A stretch of 64,000 nt of DNA, taken from Clostridioides difficile ATCC 9689 = DSM 1296. GTDB taxonomy: Bacteria > Bacillota > Clostridia > Peptostreptococcales > Peptostreptococcaceae. The stretch lies in the NCBI RefSeq assembly GCF_001077535.1, contig NZ_CP011968.1, positions 1,922,001 through 1,986,000 of the forward strand. The letters run 5' to 3'. Shown piece by piece: positions 1 to 8,146 of this stretch. Positions within the stretch are counted from its first letter, which is position 1. Every line of letters begins with the position of its first letter. The notes under the pieces are model-generated. The model was not told where the DNA came from. It searched no databases and saw only the letters and a list, made by a program, of their open reading frames with translations. The translations under genes and the position numbers were made by a program.

Positions 1-391
1 ATAAATAAAAACTTGAAACCTTTAACAATAAAATAACATAATAAAAGCTTACATATTGAAAAATGGAAACTTTTATGTTATTTTTAGTACATTACAAATT
101 TGCTTATATAAAAATCAATACTTGAATTATTATTTTTATGTGAAATTTATCTATAGTATATTTTTATAAACAAGTAATGTTATTAAAATTAAGTATATAG
201 TTAAAAGTGTATAGCAAAAAGGCTGTTATATTAATGTTAGAGGTTCAGGGAAAATATATAAAGCAAAGTATTTACAGATAATGTAGATTGCACAGCTATA
301 AGTTAGATAATAGAATTATGTAATCAAGAATTTACAACAAAGTATAAGATAAGGATAATGCTAAATTGCCATACAGGTGCTAGATGTGTAA

Positions 392-526
392 ATGGATTTA
401 ATTAATACTATTGATAAAGTGCAACAAGCACATAAACCAATTGATGAGATTATTAAAACTATAAGAGATATAGTTGACATAATTAAAATATTGGAACCTA
501 TTTATAATTTTAAATCAAATCAATAA
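392..526 (+). pseudogene. possible decayed gene fragment (44 codons)
   Basis: This short frame starts at ATG and ends TAA; it would encode a helical 44-residue peptide containing DEIIKTIRDIVDIIKIL. There is no clear ribosome site. The overlapping upstream frame at about 285-405 encodes a plausible peptide (ELCNQEFTTKYKIRIMLNCH) before a stop, so the stretch looks like the frameshifted tail of a lost gene. I do not recognise the family. Confidence 0.25.
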
Positions 527-577
527 TGATTAAGATTAAAATAATATTAAGGCATCAATGTTATAAGAGTACAATAT

Positions 578-601
578 AAGGAGTACTATATAGTACTCCT
601 T
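578..601. terminator. perfect inverted repeat, possible terminator
   Basis: AAGGAGTACT and AGTACTCCTT form a 10-bp stem around ATAT. No long T run follows, so it could be an operator or a weak terminator instead. Confidence 0.4.
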
Positions 602-874
602 ACTTATACATATTAGGCAATAGGAAATTTTTCATAGTTAAATTTTCAAATATTTTTTAGGGAACTTTATAATTGAGAATTAAGGGTATAGTATGTGATG
701 AACTTACTAAATTTATAATTAGGTTATATAATGGAATAATCATCAATAGTTTTACTTTAGGGAAAATATATGCTTAAGGAAGTATAGCTTACTAATATTA
801 TTAAAATGTATATTTAAAATGATAAAAAAAGAATTAGACAAGTATTTAGTAAATTGACTATGCAAAATTCTATC

Positions 875-912
875 AAGCAGGAACACTATGACTTTAGTCA
901 TGGGAGGTTCAG
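875..912 (+). mobile_element. IS200/IS605-type right-end relic (TnpB guide-RNA 3' end)
   Basis: The segment reads AAGCAGGAACAC, then a stem ATGACT-TT-AGTCAT, then GGGAGGTTCA. This matches the usual layout of IS200/IS605 right ends, where the hairpin with a TTTA loop and the GGGAGGTTCA tail form the end of the omega/reRNA scaffold. No tnpA or tnpB frame is nearby, so only the end remains. The call rests on my recall of the family consensus. Confidence 0.5.
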
Positions 913-1029
913 TAGGTAACTTGTTGAATTAAGTTTATATTATTTAAATAAACTACTTAATTTAGATAATATAAAAAGTCAGAATTTTAAGAATAGAGCT
1001 ATATAATCTTAGCTATTAGGAGAAGTACT

Positions 1030-1791
1030 ATGATAGGAATATATTTTAGTGGAACAGGAAATTCAAGATACTGTGTAGAAAAATTTTTACAAGAATATGA
1101 TATAACAGCAAATTCTTATTCTATTGAAGATAATGAACTTTTACAGCACATCAATAATCATGAGAATATTATTTTTAGTTATCCGGTGCAATATAGTAAT
1201 GTGCCAAAAATATTGAAAGATTTTATAATAAATCATTCAACTTTGTGGAATGGTAAACGTGTTTTTATTATTGCAACTATGGCTCTATTTAGTGGAGATG
1301 GCTCTGGTGTGTTAGCTAGAATATTAAAAAAATACGGTGCTATAACTGTTGGTGGATTACATGTGAAGATGCCAGATAGTATAGGAGATGAAAAGGTATT
1401 AAAACATTCTTTAGAGTATAATAGAAAGCTTGTAATAAAAGCAGAAAAGAAAGTAACTAAGGCTGCTAAAAAACTGAAACATGGGTCACCACCAAAAGAA
1501 GGGTTGGGTTTTTTGAGTCATATTGTAGGGTTATTTGGACAACGATTGTATTTTATCAATAAAACAAATATGTATACAGATAAACTAAAAATTAATACTG
1601 AGGAATGTATTGTATGTGGTAAATGCGTTAATTTATGTCCAATGAAGAATCTAGTAATTAAAAATTGTATGATTGTTGCAAATGGGCAATGTACAATGTG
1701 TTATCGTTGTGTAAATAATTGTGCCAAAAAAGCAATTACATTGTTAGGTAAAAAAGTTGTTGAACAGAGTAATATTAAGAAATATATGTAA
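1030..1791 (+). CDS. EFR1-type flavodoxin/ferredoxin fusion
   Basis: This 253-residue protein begins MIGIYFSGTGNSRYC, the phosphate-binding loop of a flavodoxin fold. Near the C-terminus (about residues 198-238) it has two 4Fe-4S motifs, CIVCGKCVNLCP and CTMCYRCVNNC. This flavodoxin-plus-bacterioferredoxin layout is that of the EFR1 family, common in clostridia and presumed to shuttle electrons between FMN and two iron-sulfur clusters; partners are unknown. AGGAG precedes the ATG by 6 nt. The phzF-like gene follows 64 nt later and may share its transcript. Confidence 0.85.
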   Translation: MIGIYFSGTGNSRYCVEKFLQEYDITANSYSIEDNELLQHINNHENIIFSYPVQYSNVPKILKDFIINHSTLWNGKRVFIIATMALFSGDGSGVLARILKKYGAITVGGLHVKMPDSIGDEKVLKHSLEYNRKLVIKAEKKVTKAAKKLKHGSPPKEGLGFLSHIVGLFGQRLYFINKTNMYTDKLKINTEECIVCGKCVNLCPMKNLVIKNCMIVANGQCTMCYRCVNNCAKKAITLLGKKVVEQSNIKKYM

Positions 1792-1855
1792 GAAATTTAA
1801 AGTTTTATTGAATGTAAATTGATGTATATTTTATGTTAGAAAGAGAGGTTAAATA

Positions 1856-2638
1856 ATGGAATACTACATAGTTGATTCATTTGCAACTAAACTATTTAAA
1901 GGAAATCCTGCTGGAGTTTGTGTTCTTGACAGAAGAATACCTTTAGAGTTAATGCAGAAAATAGCAGAAGAAAACAATTTACCAGAAACAGCATTTGTAG
2001 TTAAAGGTAAAGGAAATTATGAATTACGATGGTTTACTCCTAAAGCAGAAATTGATTTATGTGGTCATGCAACTTTAGCAGCAGCTTATGTAATATCAAA
2101 TTTTATTGATGTTAATGTAAAAAGGATAGATTTCTTTACTCAAAGTGGAAAGCTTGAAGTTACACGAAATGGAAATCTATATGAAATGATATTTCCAGAA
2201 ATAATGCCTATTGAAATAGAGTTATCACCACAACAAGCTAATTTGATAGGCTGTGTACCAAGTGCTGTTTATTCTTCAAGAGATTTAATCTTATTGCTAA
2301 ACAGTGAACAAGAAGTTATAAATTATAAACCTAATTACGCACAATTGCGTAAATTGACAGACTGGTTAGGTATAATAATCACAGCACAAGGAAGTAATAC
2401 AGATTTTGTATCAAGATATTTTTGTCCAGAATTAGATTCAGAAGACCCTGTTACTGGTTCATCACATTGTAATCTTATTCCATATTGGTCTGAAAAGTTG
2501 GGAAAACACAAAATGGTAGCTGCTCAACTTTCTAATCGTGGTGGTATAATTCAGTGTGAAGTGTTGAAGGATAATACTGTAAAAATTTCTGGTGAAGCAG
2601 TCTTGTTTATGCAGGGAACAATAAAGATTGATATTTAA
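1856..2638 (+). CDS. PhzF-family isomerase/epimerase-like protein
   Basis: The 260-residue product begins MEYYIVDSFATKLFKGNPAG, and the block LPETAFV followed by WFTPKAEIDLCGHATLAAA is diagnostic of the PhzF family (diaminopimelate-epimerase fold). The conserved Glu of LPETAFV is the usual general acid/base. SEDPVTGSSHC near residue 200 is the second family signature. Length is close to the usual 260-300. No phenazine genes are nearby, so the substrate is unknown. AGAGAGG lies 8 nt before the ATG. Confidence 0.85.
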   Translation: MEYYIVDSFATKLFKGNPAGVCVLDRRIPLELMQKIAEENNLPETAFVVKGKGNYELRWFTPKAEIDLCGHATLAAAYVISNFIDVNVKRIDFFTQSGKLEVTRNGNLYEMIFPEIMPIEIELSPQQANLIGCVPSAVYSSRDLILLLNSEQEVINYKPNYAQLRKLTDWLGIIITAQGSNTDFVSRYFCPELDSEDPVTGSSHCNLIPYWSEKLGKHKMVAAQLSNRGGIIQCEVLKDNTVKISGEAVLFMQGTIKIDI

Positions 2639-2799
2639 ATAAGTATAATAACTAATTTATTATGAAAAATAATTAATTTTCTTAGTGTTAACAATAATAA
2701 AGTAGAGTTAAAAAACTTGATTTCACTTAAATCAATATGATAGATGTTGATACTAAGATTGACAAGCATGATTAAAAAAGATAATATTTAATCTATAAA

Positions 2800-2898
2800 G
2801 ATAAAAACACAGTCTGGTTGGTAGTCCAGACGCAGCAATAGCTGTCAGTAACCTGCCTCCTTGGTTGTCCGTTCTTTAGAAAGTAATTTAAGGAGGAA
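2800..2898 (+). promoter_or_regulatory. yjdF (azaaromatic-sensing) riboswitch
   Basis: The untranslated leader just before yjdF contains the stem CAGTCTGG-TTGGTAGT-CCAGACGCAG, a central GCAATAGCTGTCAGTAACCTG region, and an expression platform that reaches AAGGAGGA, the ribosome site of the next gene. This arrangement matches the yjdF RNA motif, known to bind azaaromatic compounds and to control yjdF translation. The downstream gene encodes YjdF itself, which strongly supports the call. Confidence 0.8.
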
Positions 2899-2904
2899 CT
2901 AGCA

Positions 2905-3324
2905 ATGGACAAAATTAGTGGAAAATTAACAGTCTTATTTGAAGAACCATTTTGGGTAGGTATATTTGAAAGACAAGATGGTAAAAAATATGAAGCATGT
3001 AGGGTAGTTTTTGGAGCAGAACCTAAAGAAGTAGAAGTGTATGAATTTATACTTGAAAGATTTTTCTCATTAGATTTTGGTAGCATTAAATTAGAAAAAA
3101 ATGTGACCAAAGACAACATTGGATACAAAAGAATGCAGAGAAAAGTAAAAAAGGAACAAGAAAAAGAAACTATAGGGACTAAGGCTCAAAATGCTCTTAA
3201 GCTTCAATATGAAGAAAGAAAACAGGATAGAAAAAACCTAGCTAAAAATAGAAAAGAAGAAGAAAAAGAAAGACTATTTAATTTGAAACAAGAAAAGAGA
3301 AAAGCTAAACATAAGGGTCATTAA
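2905..3324 (+). CDS. yjdF: YjdF family protein (DUF2992)
   Basis: The 139-residue product has the YjdF start, MDKISGKLTVLFEEPFWVG, then the conserved YEACRVVFGAEPKE and FSLDFGS. The C-terminal third (residues 80-139) is a highly charged Lys/Glu/Arg helix, typical of the family. The biochemical role is unproven; the riboswitch ahead of it suggests a part in handling toxic azaaromatics. Ribosome site AAGGAGGA sits 7 nt before the ATG and is probably the riboswitch target. Confidence 0.88.
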   Translation: MDKISGKLTVLFEEPFWVGIFERQDGKKYEACRVVFGAEPKEVEVYEFILERFFSLDFGSIKLEKNVTKDNIGYKRMQRKVKKEQEKETIGTKAQNALKLQYEERKQDRKNLAKNRKEEEKERLFNLKQEKRKAKHKGH

Positions 3325-3359
3325 TTTTAATTAAATATCTTTTTAATAATTGCTAGAAA

Positions 3360-3392
3360 AAGGTGTATAAAATTTTTAATTTTATACACCTT
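3360..3392. terminator. bidirectional terminator between yjdF and the DUF1294 gene
   Basis: A perfect 14-bp stem starting AAGGTGTATAAAAT closes a 5-nt loop, with A/T runs on both sides. It lies between two convergent genes and can serve both. Confidence 0.8.
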
Positions 3393-3426
3393 AATTTATT
3401 GAAAAGAATAAGGTTTTATATTTCAA

Positions 3427-3693
3427 TTACTTTAAAATATAAAAATATACTAATAAAAATTGTAAAAATAGTATAAATGGTATACCAAATGTAAATTTAA
3501 TGTGTTTAGTTTTATGTCTAAAAGAATACATTCCAATTATAGAACCTATACTACCTCCAATTACTGCTATAGACATAAGAGTAGCTTCTTTTATTCTCCA
3601 TTCGTTTCTAATTGCTCTTTTCTTATCTATGTACATTGAAAAGAAAGCAATAGAATTAATCACTATAAAATATATTAGAATAAAATTTTTCAC
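3427..3693 (-). CDS. DUF1294 small membrane protein
   Basis: The 88-residue protein has three hydrophobic segments (about residues 3-20, 39-55 and 69-86) and the DUF1294 hallmarks YIDKKRAIRNEWRI, IGGSIGSIIGMYSFRHKTKH and the tail FTFGIPFIL. It is expected in the cytoplasmic membrane; function unknown. The start is GTG at 3693, preceded by GGAGG at a 7-nt spacing. It is convergent with yjdF and shares the terminator. Confidence 0.85.
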   Translation of the reverse strand: MKNFILIYFIVINSIAFFSMYIDKKRAIRNEWRIKEATLMSIAVIGGSIGSIIGMYSFRHKTKHIKFTFGIPFILFLQFLLVYFYILK

Positions 3694-3919
3694 AGTCTTG
3701 CCTCCATAAAAATATATTATACATTATAAAACAAGATATTTGTTTTGGAAAGTTAAATTTGTAATTAGTACATATAAAATATTTGATAAGAATAAATATA
3801 ATATTAATTGGAAAATTTAAAAAAATTAAACAATTAGCAAATAGGGGGTATATTTATAAGACACAAAGTGATAAAATCTATTTAGAAAATAATGTAAAAT
3901 AACAGGAGGATAAAGCAAA

Positions 3920-4621
3920 ATGAAATTTATAGTAGAAAAAGAAGTTTTTGATAAATTAGAAAATGTATGCTTTGGTGTAGTAGTTGCAAAAGGAATAGAT
4001 AATACTAAAGAAATAGAAAGAATAAGCAACCTTTTAGATATAAGTATAGATAGAGTAGAAGATTACTTCAAAGATAAAAAAGTAAAGGAATCAGAAGAAA
4101 TTATACCATATAGAGAGGCATTTAGAAGTCTAGGCATGAACCCAAATAAATTTATGAGTTCGATAGAAGCAATGACAACAAGGGTTGCTAAGAATAAGAA
4201 ACTTCCTCATATAAATCCTATTGTAGATTTAGGAAACTCTATTTCTTTAAAATATTTACTTCCAATGGGCGCTCATGATATGGATTTTAGAAATGATGAT
4301 GTATATGTTAGATTTTCTAAAAAAGGGGATAAATTTGTACCATTTGGAGAAACTGATGTTGAATTAATGGAAGAAGGAGAATTAATTTATTCAGTTGGAG
4401 ACATGGTAAAAACTAGAAGATGGATATGGAGACAAGGAGAGGAAGGAAAAATTACTAATAGCTCAAAAAATATATTTTTTCCTATAGATGGTTTTACTGA
4501 TGCTAATTTAGATAAGGTAATGAGTGCAAGAGAAGAATTAGCAAAATTGTTAAAGGAAATATTTAATTGTGAAATTAAAGTAGGTTTTGTAGATAAAGAT
4601 AATCCTGAAATGGAAATATAA
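3920..4621 (+). CDS. B3/B4 tRNA-binding-domain protein
   Basis: The 233-residue protein resembles the stand-alone B3/B4 domain otherwise found in the phenylalanyl-tRNA synthetase beta chain. The block YREAFRSLGMNPNKFMSSIEA followed by LPHINPIVDLGNSISLKY is characteristic. PheRS B3/B4 carries editing of mis-charged tRNA; free-standing copies are presumed to act on tRNA or aminoacyl adducts, unproven. AGGAGG precedes the ATG by 8 nt. A Nudix gene follows 81 nt later. Confidence 0.8.
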   Translation: MKFIVEKEVFDKLENVCFGVVVAKGIDNTKEIERISNLLDISIDRVEDYFKDKKVKESEEIIPYREAFRSLGMNPNKFMSSIEAMTTRVAKNKKLPHINPIVDLGNSISLKYLLPMGAHDMDFRNDDVYVRFSKKGDKFVPFGETDVELMEEGELIYSVGDMVKTRRWIWRQGEEGKITNSSKNIFFPIDGFTDANLDKVMSAREELAKLLKEIFNCEIKVGFVDKDNPEMEI

Positions 4622-4702
4622 TAAGTTGTTGAATACTTGTTAAGATATTATATTTACTTAATAATGTTAAAAAGGTATTAAAAAAGAAAGGTCGTAGTAA
4701 AT

Positions 4703-5311
4703 TTGAAAAAAACTATAATAAAGAATGTAAATCCAATGATTGAAAATAAGTTTATAGGACTTTTTGAAATAGAGTATAAAAACAAATTAGATGAAGATAA
4801 GGTTTGGATGGTAGCATCAAGAAAAAGTAGTGAGCAATTAAAAAATATTTATTTGAAGAATGAAGAAGATAGTGTAGATGCAGTTGTAATAGTTGGGCTT
4901 CATAAAAGTAGTAAAAAATTAATTTTAATAAGACAATTTAGAGTACCTATTAATGGATATATATACGAGTTACCAGCAGGTCTTGTTGATGAAGGAGAGT
5001 CTATAGATATTTCCGTTGAAAGAGAACTTAGAGAAGAAACAGGACTTACTCTTTTAGAAATTAAAAAAAATAAAAGTATTGATAAAGTTTATTTATCTCC
5101 TGGAATGAGTGATGAATCTGTTGCCTTTGTTTATTGTATATGTGATGGTGATATAACAGATGAATTTTTAGAACCAGATGAAGAGATTGAAGCGCTTTTA
5201 ATTTCGCAAGAAGATGCAAAAGAGATTTTACAAAGTAATCATAAGATAGACACAAAAGCATTTTTGATTTTACAAATGTTTGTGAGTTTAGGAGCTAAAT
5301 TATTTGAATAG
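4703..5311 (+). CDS. Nudix hydrolase, ADP-ribose pyrophosphatase-like
   Basis: The 202-residue product carries a complete Nudix box at about residues 94-116 (GLVDEGESIDISVERELREE then TGL), with the metal-binding REXXEE core. The flanks (VVIVGLHKSSKKLILIRQFR, YELPAGL) are those of the NudF/ADP-ribose pyrophosphatase group, which cleave ADP-ribose to AMP and ribose-5-phosphate. The start is TTG with GAAAGG about 9 nt upstream; no ATG fits. Exact substrate is inferred only. Confidence 0.82.
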   Translation: MKKTIIKNVNPMIENKFIGLFEIEYKNKLDEDKVWMVASRKSSEQLKNIYLKNEEDSVDAVVIVGLHKSSKKLILIRQFRVPINGYIYELPAGLVDEGESIDISVERELREETGLTLLEIKKNKSIDKVYLSPGMSDESVAFVYCICDGDITDEFLEPDEEIEALLISQEDAKEILQSNHKIDTKAFLILQMFVSLGAKLFE

Positions 5312-5634
5312 ATATATAGAAAAGAGGTTATATAGAAGAGTAAAATAATAAAGTTTATTTTACTTGTATAAATTATAATCTCTTTTTTTATACAATAAAG
5401 TATAATTTTGTGTATTTTTAAATAAGTGACTTGACTCTTAAATTTTCATAATATGTTATAAACCAATTTAAGATACTACAATAATTAAAATTCCAAAATT
5501 ATTTAACATATTTGCAATTAAAATGAGAAAAGGTAAAGGCTGAATGATTGAAAAATTTGATGTAAAATAGTAGATTAGTTTAATACTATAGTTTGTAGGG
5601 TTAAAAATTAGAAATTGTAAGGGAGATAAATTCT

Positions 5635-6099
5635 ATGAAAAAATTAGTTATTAGTTTAATTAGTATCATTAGTGTGGTTAGCTTGACAGCTTGTAAAAAA
5701 AGCAATGAAAGTAAATATAATAATTTAAACAACAAAGAATCAGGACAAACAACCATTGAAATGGACTTAGATAAAAATTATGATACTTCAGACCCATTTG
5801 TTAATGCATGTTTGTTTTGTGTGTCTAATGATATAGATGTTTTAGACACAGAGATTTCTTTTAAAATGGATGGAGATAGTGGTATTGTGGAAATAAAGGA
5901 CAATAAAACAGATGAAACTTTATGGAGTAATATATGGCATGGAAGCGTTGATAATGATACATTCGCAATTTCTCTTTCTAATATACAAAAAGAGAAAGAG
6001 TATGCTATATGCTTTACTGGAATTAAAATAAATCATGCAGTTGTAAAGGTTACTTTTGAAAGCAATTTAGTTAAGGAGAAAGAAAAACCCTCAAAATAA
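5635..6099 (+). CDS. small lipoprotein of unknown function
   Basis: The 154-residue protein has a lipoprotein signal peptide (MKKLVISLISIISVVSLTAC; Cys20 would be lipidated) followed by a Lys/Asn/Ser-rich linker. The mature domain is predicted to be mostly beta (FKMDGDSGIVEIKDNKTDE and VVKVTFESN). I do not recognise a family. AAGGGAG lies 8 nt before the ATG. It stands alone, with a terminator just downstream. Confidence 0.75.
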   Translation: MKKLVISLISIISVVSLTACKKSNESKYNNLNNKESGQTTIEMDLDKNYDTSDPFVNACLFCVSNDIDVLDTEISFKMDGDSGIVEIKDNKTDETLWSNIWHGSVDNDTFAISLSNIQKEKEYAICFTGIKINHAVVKVTFESNLVKEKEKPSK

Positions 6100-6134
6100 A
6101 TTCCAGATTGTCTATAACTTGATATTCAGTACAT

Positions 6135-6169
6135 AAAAGCAGTTGATATTTATGATTGACTGCTTTTTC
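6135..6169 (+). terminator. terminator after the lipoprotein gene
   Basis: AAAAGCAGT pairs with ACTGCTTTT around a 15-nt loop, followed by T residues, 35 nt after the stop codon. Confidence 0.7.
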
Positions 6170-6511
6170 TTATCAAAAAGGATAGGTTGTGCATTTTTAC
6201 TTGAAATAGTTTATGCACATCAAAAGTTGGTGAGCATGATATTGGAAATGGTAAGCATGAAATCTTGATAACACAAGGAAATAAATTTAAGTTTTCAATT
6301 AAGTATATTTCCATAATTTAGTTAACAATAAGCTAATTATTATTTATATTTTGATATATAAATAATAATTGTAGCAAATTTTAAAAAATCATATATTTTT
6401 TGAACTAAATAAAAATTTATTTTTATTATTTTAAATTAGAGGAGATTCTTGAAGATATATTATTTTTAAAAATAAGTATAGTTTAAAAATTCAAAAAAAA
6501 GATGGCAAAAT

Positions 6512-6527
6512 ATGTCCCAAGGGACAT
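6512..6527. promoter_or_regulatory. palindrome upstream of gap (possible CggR-type operator)
   Basis: ATGTCCCAAGGGACAT is a perfect 16-bp palindrome about 140 bp upstream of the gap -35 box. GGGAC/GTCCC half-sites are the core of CggR operators that control gap operons in Bacillus. The spacing differs from the Bacillus operator, so the assignment is tentative. Confidence 0.4.
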
Positions 6528-6666
6528 TGAGTAAAATAAATGATTTCAGCTTCTTTACACTAAAAAGTACATACTAAATGAGGGGTAAAATAAAGAAAAA
6601 TGATATACTAATTGTCTTTTGATAATAAAAAAACATGGAATTTGATTATTTAATCAAGAAAAAGTA

Positions 6667-6695
6667 TTGAACAAATGATTTATTTAGTGTACAAT
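6667..6695 (+). promoter_or_regulatory. sigma-A promoter of gap
   Basis: TTGAAC and TACAAT are separated by 17 bp, 40 bp ahead of the gap ATG. Confidence 0.7.
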
Positions 6696-6735
6696 AATCA
6701 TGTAAAAACATAGTAATGGAGGGAGACATTTCATA

Positions 6736-7752
6736 ATGAAAATTAAGGTAGGAATGAACGGATTTGGAAGAATAGGAAGAGCTGTATTAAGAATAGCTCA
6801 AGAAGAATTAGGAGATAATATAGAAATTGTAGCCATAAATGCAAGAGCAACAACAGAATCTTTGGCACATTTATTTACATATGATTCATGCTATGGAACT
6901 TTTAGAGGTGAAGTAGAGGCAAAGGATGAAGACACTCTAGTAGTAAACTCTAAAGAGATAAAAATATTAAGATATAATGACCCAGAAGAATTACCTTGGA
7001 AAGAATTGGGGGTTGATATAGTAATAGAATCAACAGGATTATTTACACAAAGAGAAAAGGCAGAAAAACATATTAAAGCAGGAGCAAAAAAAGTAATTAT
7101 AACAGCTCCAGGAAAAAATGAAGATATAACTATAGTTATCGGAGTTAATGAGAAAGAATATGATAATGAAAAGCACAATATAATTTCAAATGCATCTTGT
7201 ACTACAAATTGTCTAGCTCCTTTTGCTAAAGTATTGGACGAAAAATTTGGTATAGTAAAAGGGTTAATGACTACAGTACATTCATATACTAACGATCAAA
7301 GAATATTAGATAAAAGCCATAAAGATTTGAGAAGAGCAAGAGCAGCGGCTGAATCTATAATACCTACCACTACAGGAGCAGCAAAAGCTGTGTCAAGAGT
7401 ACTACCACAATTAGAAGGAAAATTAAATGGTTTTTCACTTAGAGTACCAACACCAACAGTTTCACTTGTTGATTTAGTGTGCGAACTTAAAGAAAACGTT
7501 ACATCTGAGCAAGTTAACTCTGTGTTAAAAGATGCTGCTGAAGGAGAATTAAAAGGTGTTTTAGGATATTGTGACAAGCCACTTGTTTCTATAGATTATA
7601 AAGGAGATTCAAGATCATCTATTATAGACGCTCTATCCACAATGGTTATAGAAGACAATATGGTTAAGGTAGTTTCTTGGTATGATAATGAATGGGGATA
7701 TTCTTCAAGAACTGTTGACTTAGTAAAATATGTAGCTGAAAAATTAAAATAA
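6736..7752 (+). CDS. gap: type I glyceraldehyde-3-phosphate dehydrogenase
   Basis: The 338-residue enzyme converts glyceraldehyde-3-phosphate, NAD(P)+ and phosphate to 1,3-bisphosphoglycerate. It has the N-terminal Rossmann motif [14 protein letters not shown], the active-site block [18 protein letters not shown] (catalytic Cys near residue 155), [10 protein letters not shown], and the C-terminal [11 protein letters not shown]. Length is normal. GGAGGGAG precedes the ATG. It is monocistronic, with its own promoter and terminator, rather than in a pgk-tpi operon. Clostridia often carry two gap genes; which paralogue this is cannot be decided here. Confidence 0.95.
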   Translation: MKIKVGMNGFGRIGRAVLRIAQEELGDNIEIVAINARATTESLAHLFTYDSCYGTFRGEVEAKDEDTLVVNSKEIKILRYNDPEELPWKELGVDIVIESTGLFTQREKAEKHIKAGAKKVIITAPGKNEDITIVIGVNEKEYDNEKHNIISNASCTTNCLAPFAKVLDEKFGIVKGLMTTVHSYTNDQRILDKSHKDLRRARAAAESIIPTTTGAAKAVSRVLPQLEGKLNGFSLRVPTPTVSLVDLVCELKENVTSEQVNSVLKDAAEGELKGVLGYCDKPLVSIDYKGDSRSSIIDALSTMVIEDNMVKVVSWYDNEWGYSSRTVDLVKYVAEKLK

Positions 7753-7811
7753 TATATATTTCTTAAAGCAAATTTTAAAAAAATTTTTTAAAAAAAATAT
7801 ATAAAACTAAA

Positions 7812-7863
7812 AAAAAAGATTATGAAAAATATTGAAGGAAAAATTTTTTCATAATCTTTTTTC
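7812..7863 (+). terminator. terminator after gap
   Basis: AAAAAGATTATGAAAAA pairs with a downstream TTTTTTCATAATCTTTTTT, ending in a T run, 60 nt after the stop. Confidence 0.8.
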
Positions 7864-8059
7864 TTTCATGCAAAAAGATACAAGTTACAACTTATATTTG
7901 CATATTAGGTCGTTAGAGAAGTATATATATATTTAGTAAGGAATCATACTTTTTATAAAATGAAAGATAAGATGTCGAAAACTTGCATAAATCTGAAAAA
8001 TTTTTATTATTAAAATACTGATTTCCATTTTAAAAATGATAAAAAAATGACAAATAAAG

Positions 8060-8088
8060 TTGCAAATAGTAATACTTATAAGTATAAT
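8060..8088 (+). promoter_or_regulatory. promoter of the Gate-domain membrane protein gene
   Basis: TTGCAA and TATAAT are separated by 17 bp, 58 bp ahead of the ATG. The rest of the 7753-8146 gap holds only the gap terminator and AT-rich sequence. Confidence 0.65.
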
Positions 8089-8146
8089 TAAAAAAGAGAA
8101 AAGGTTTTGTTAAACTTTATAACAAAAAAAGAAGGGATGATTCAAA

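Larger units (their letters stand above)
1..1029. other. gene-poor region with decayed sequence
   Basis: I see no intact gene with a convincing ribosome site in this first kilobase. The only open frame with any coding look is a 44-codon one at 392-526 (beginning MDLINTIDKVQQAHKP). Just upstream, another frame reads as coding but is broken by stops. A perfect inverted repeat lies at 578-601 and an IS200/IS605-like right-end hairpin at about 875-912. The region reads as a junkyard of decayed genes and mobile DNA. Confidence 0.5.

Noticed and set aside
3500-3709. 69-residue plus-strand frame
   Set aside because: It is the antisense of the DUF1294 gene, which has a good GTG start, membrane pattern and family motifs.
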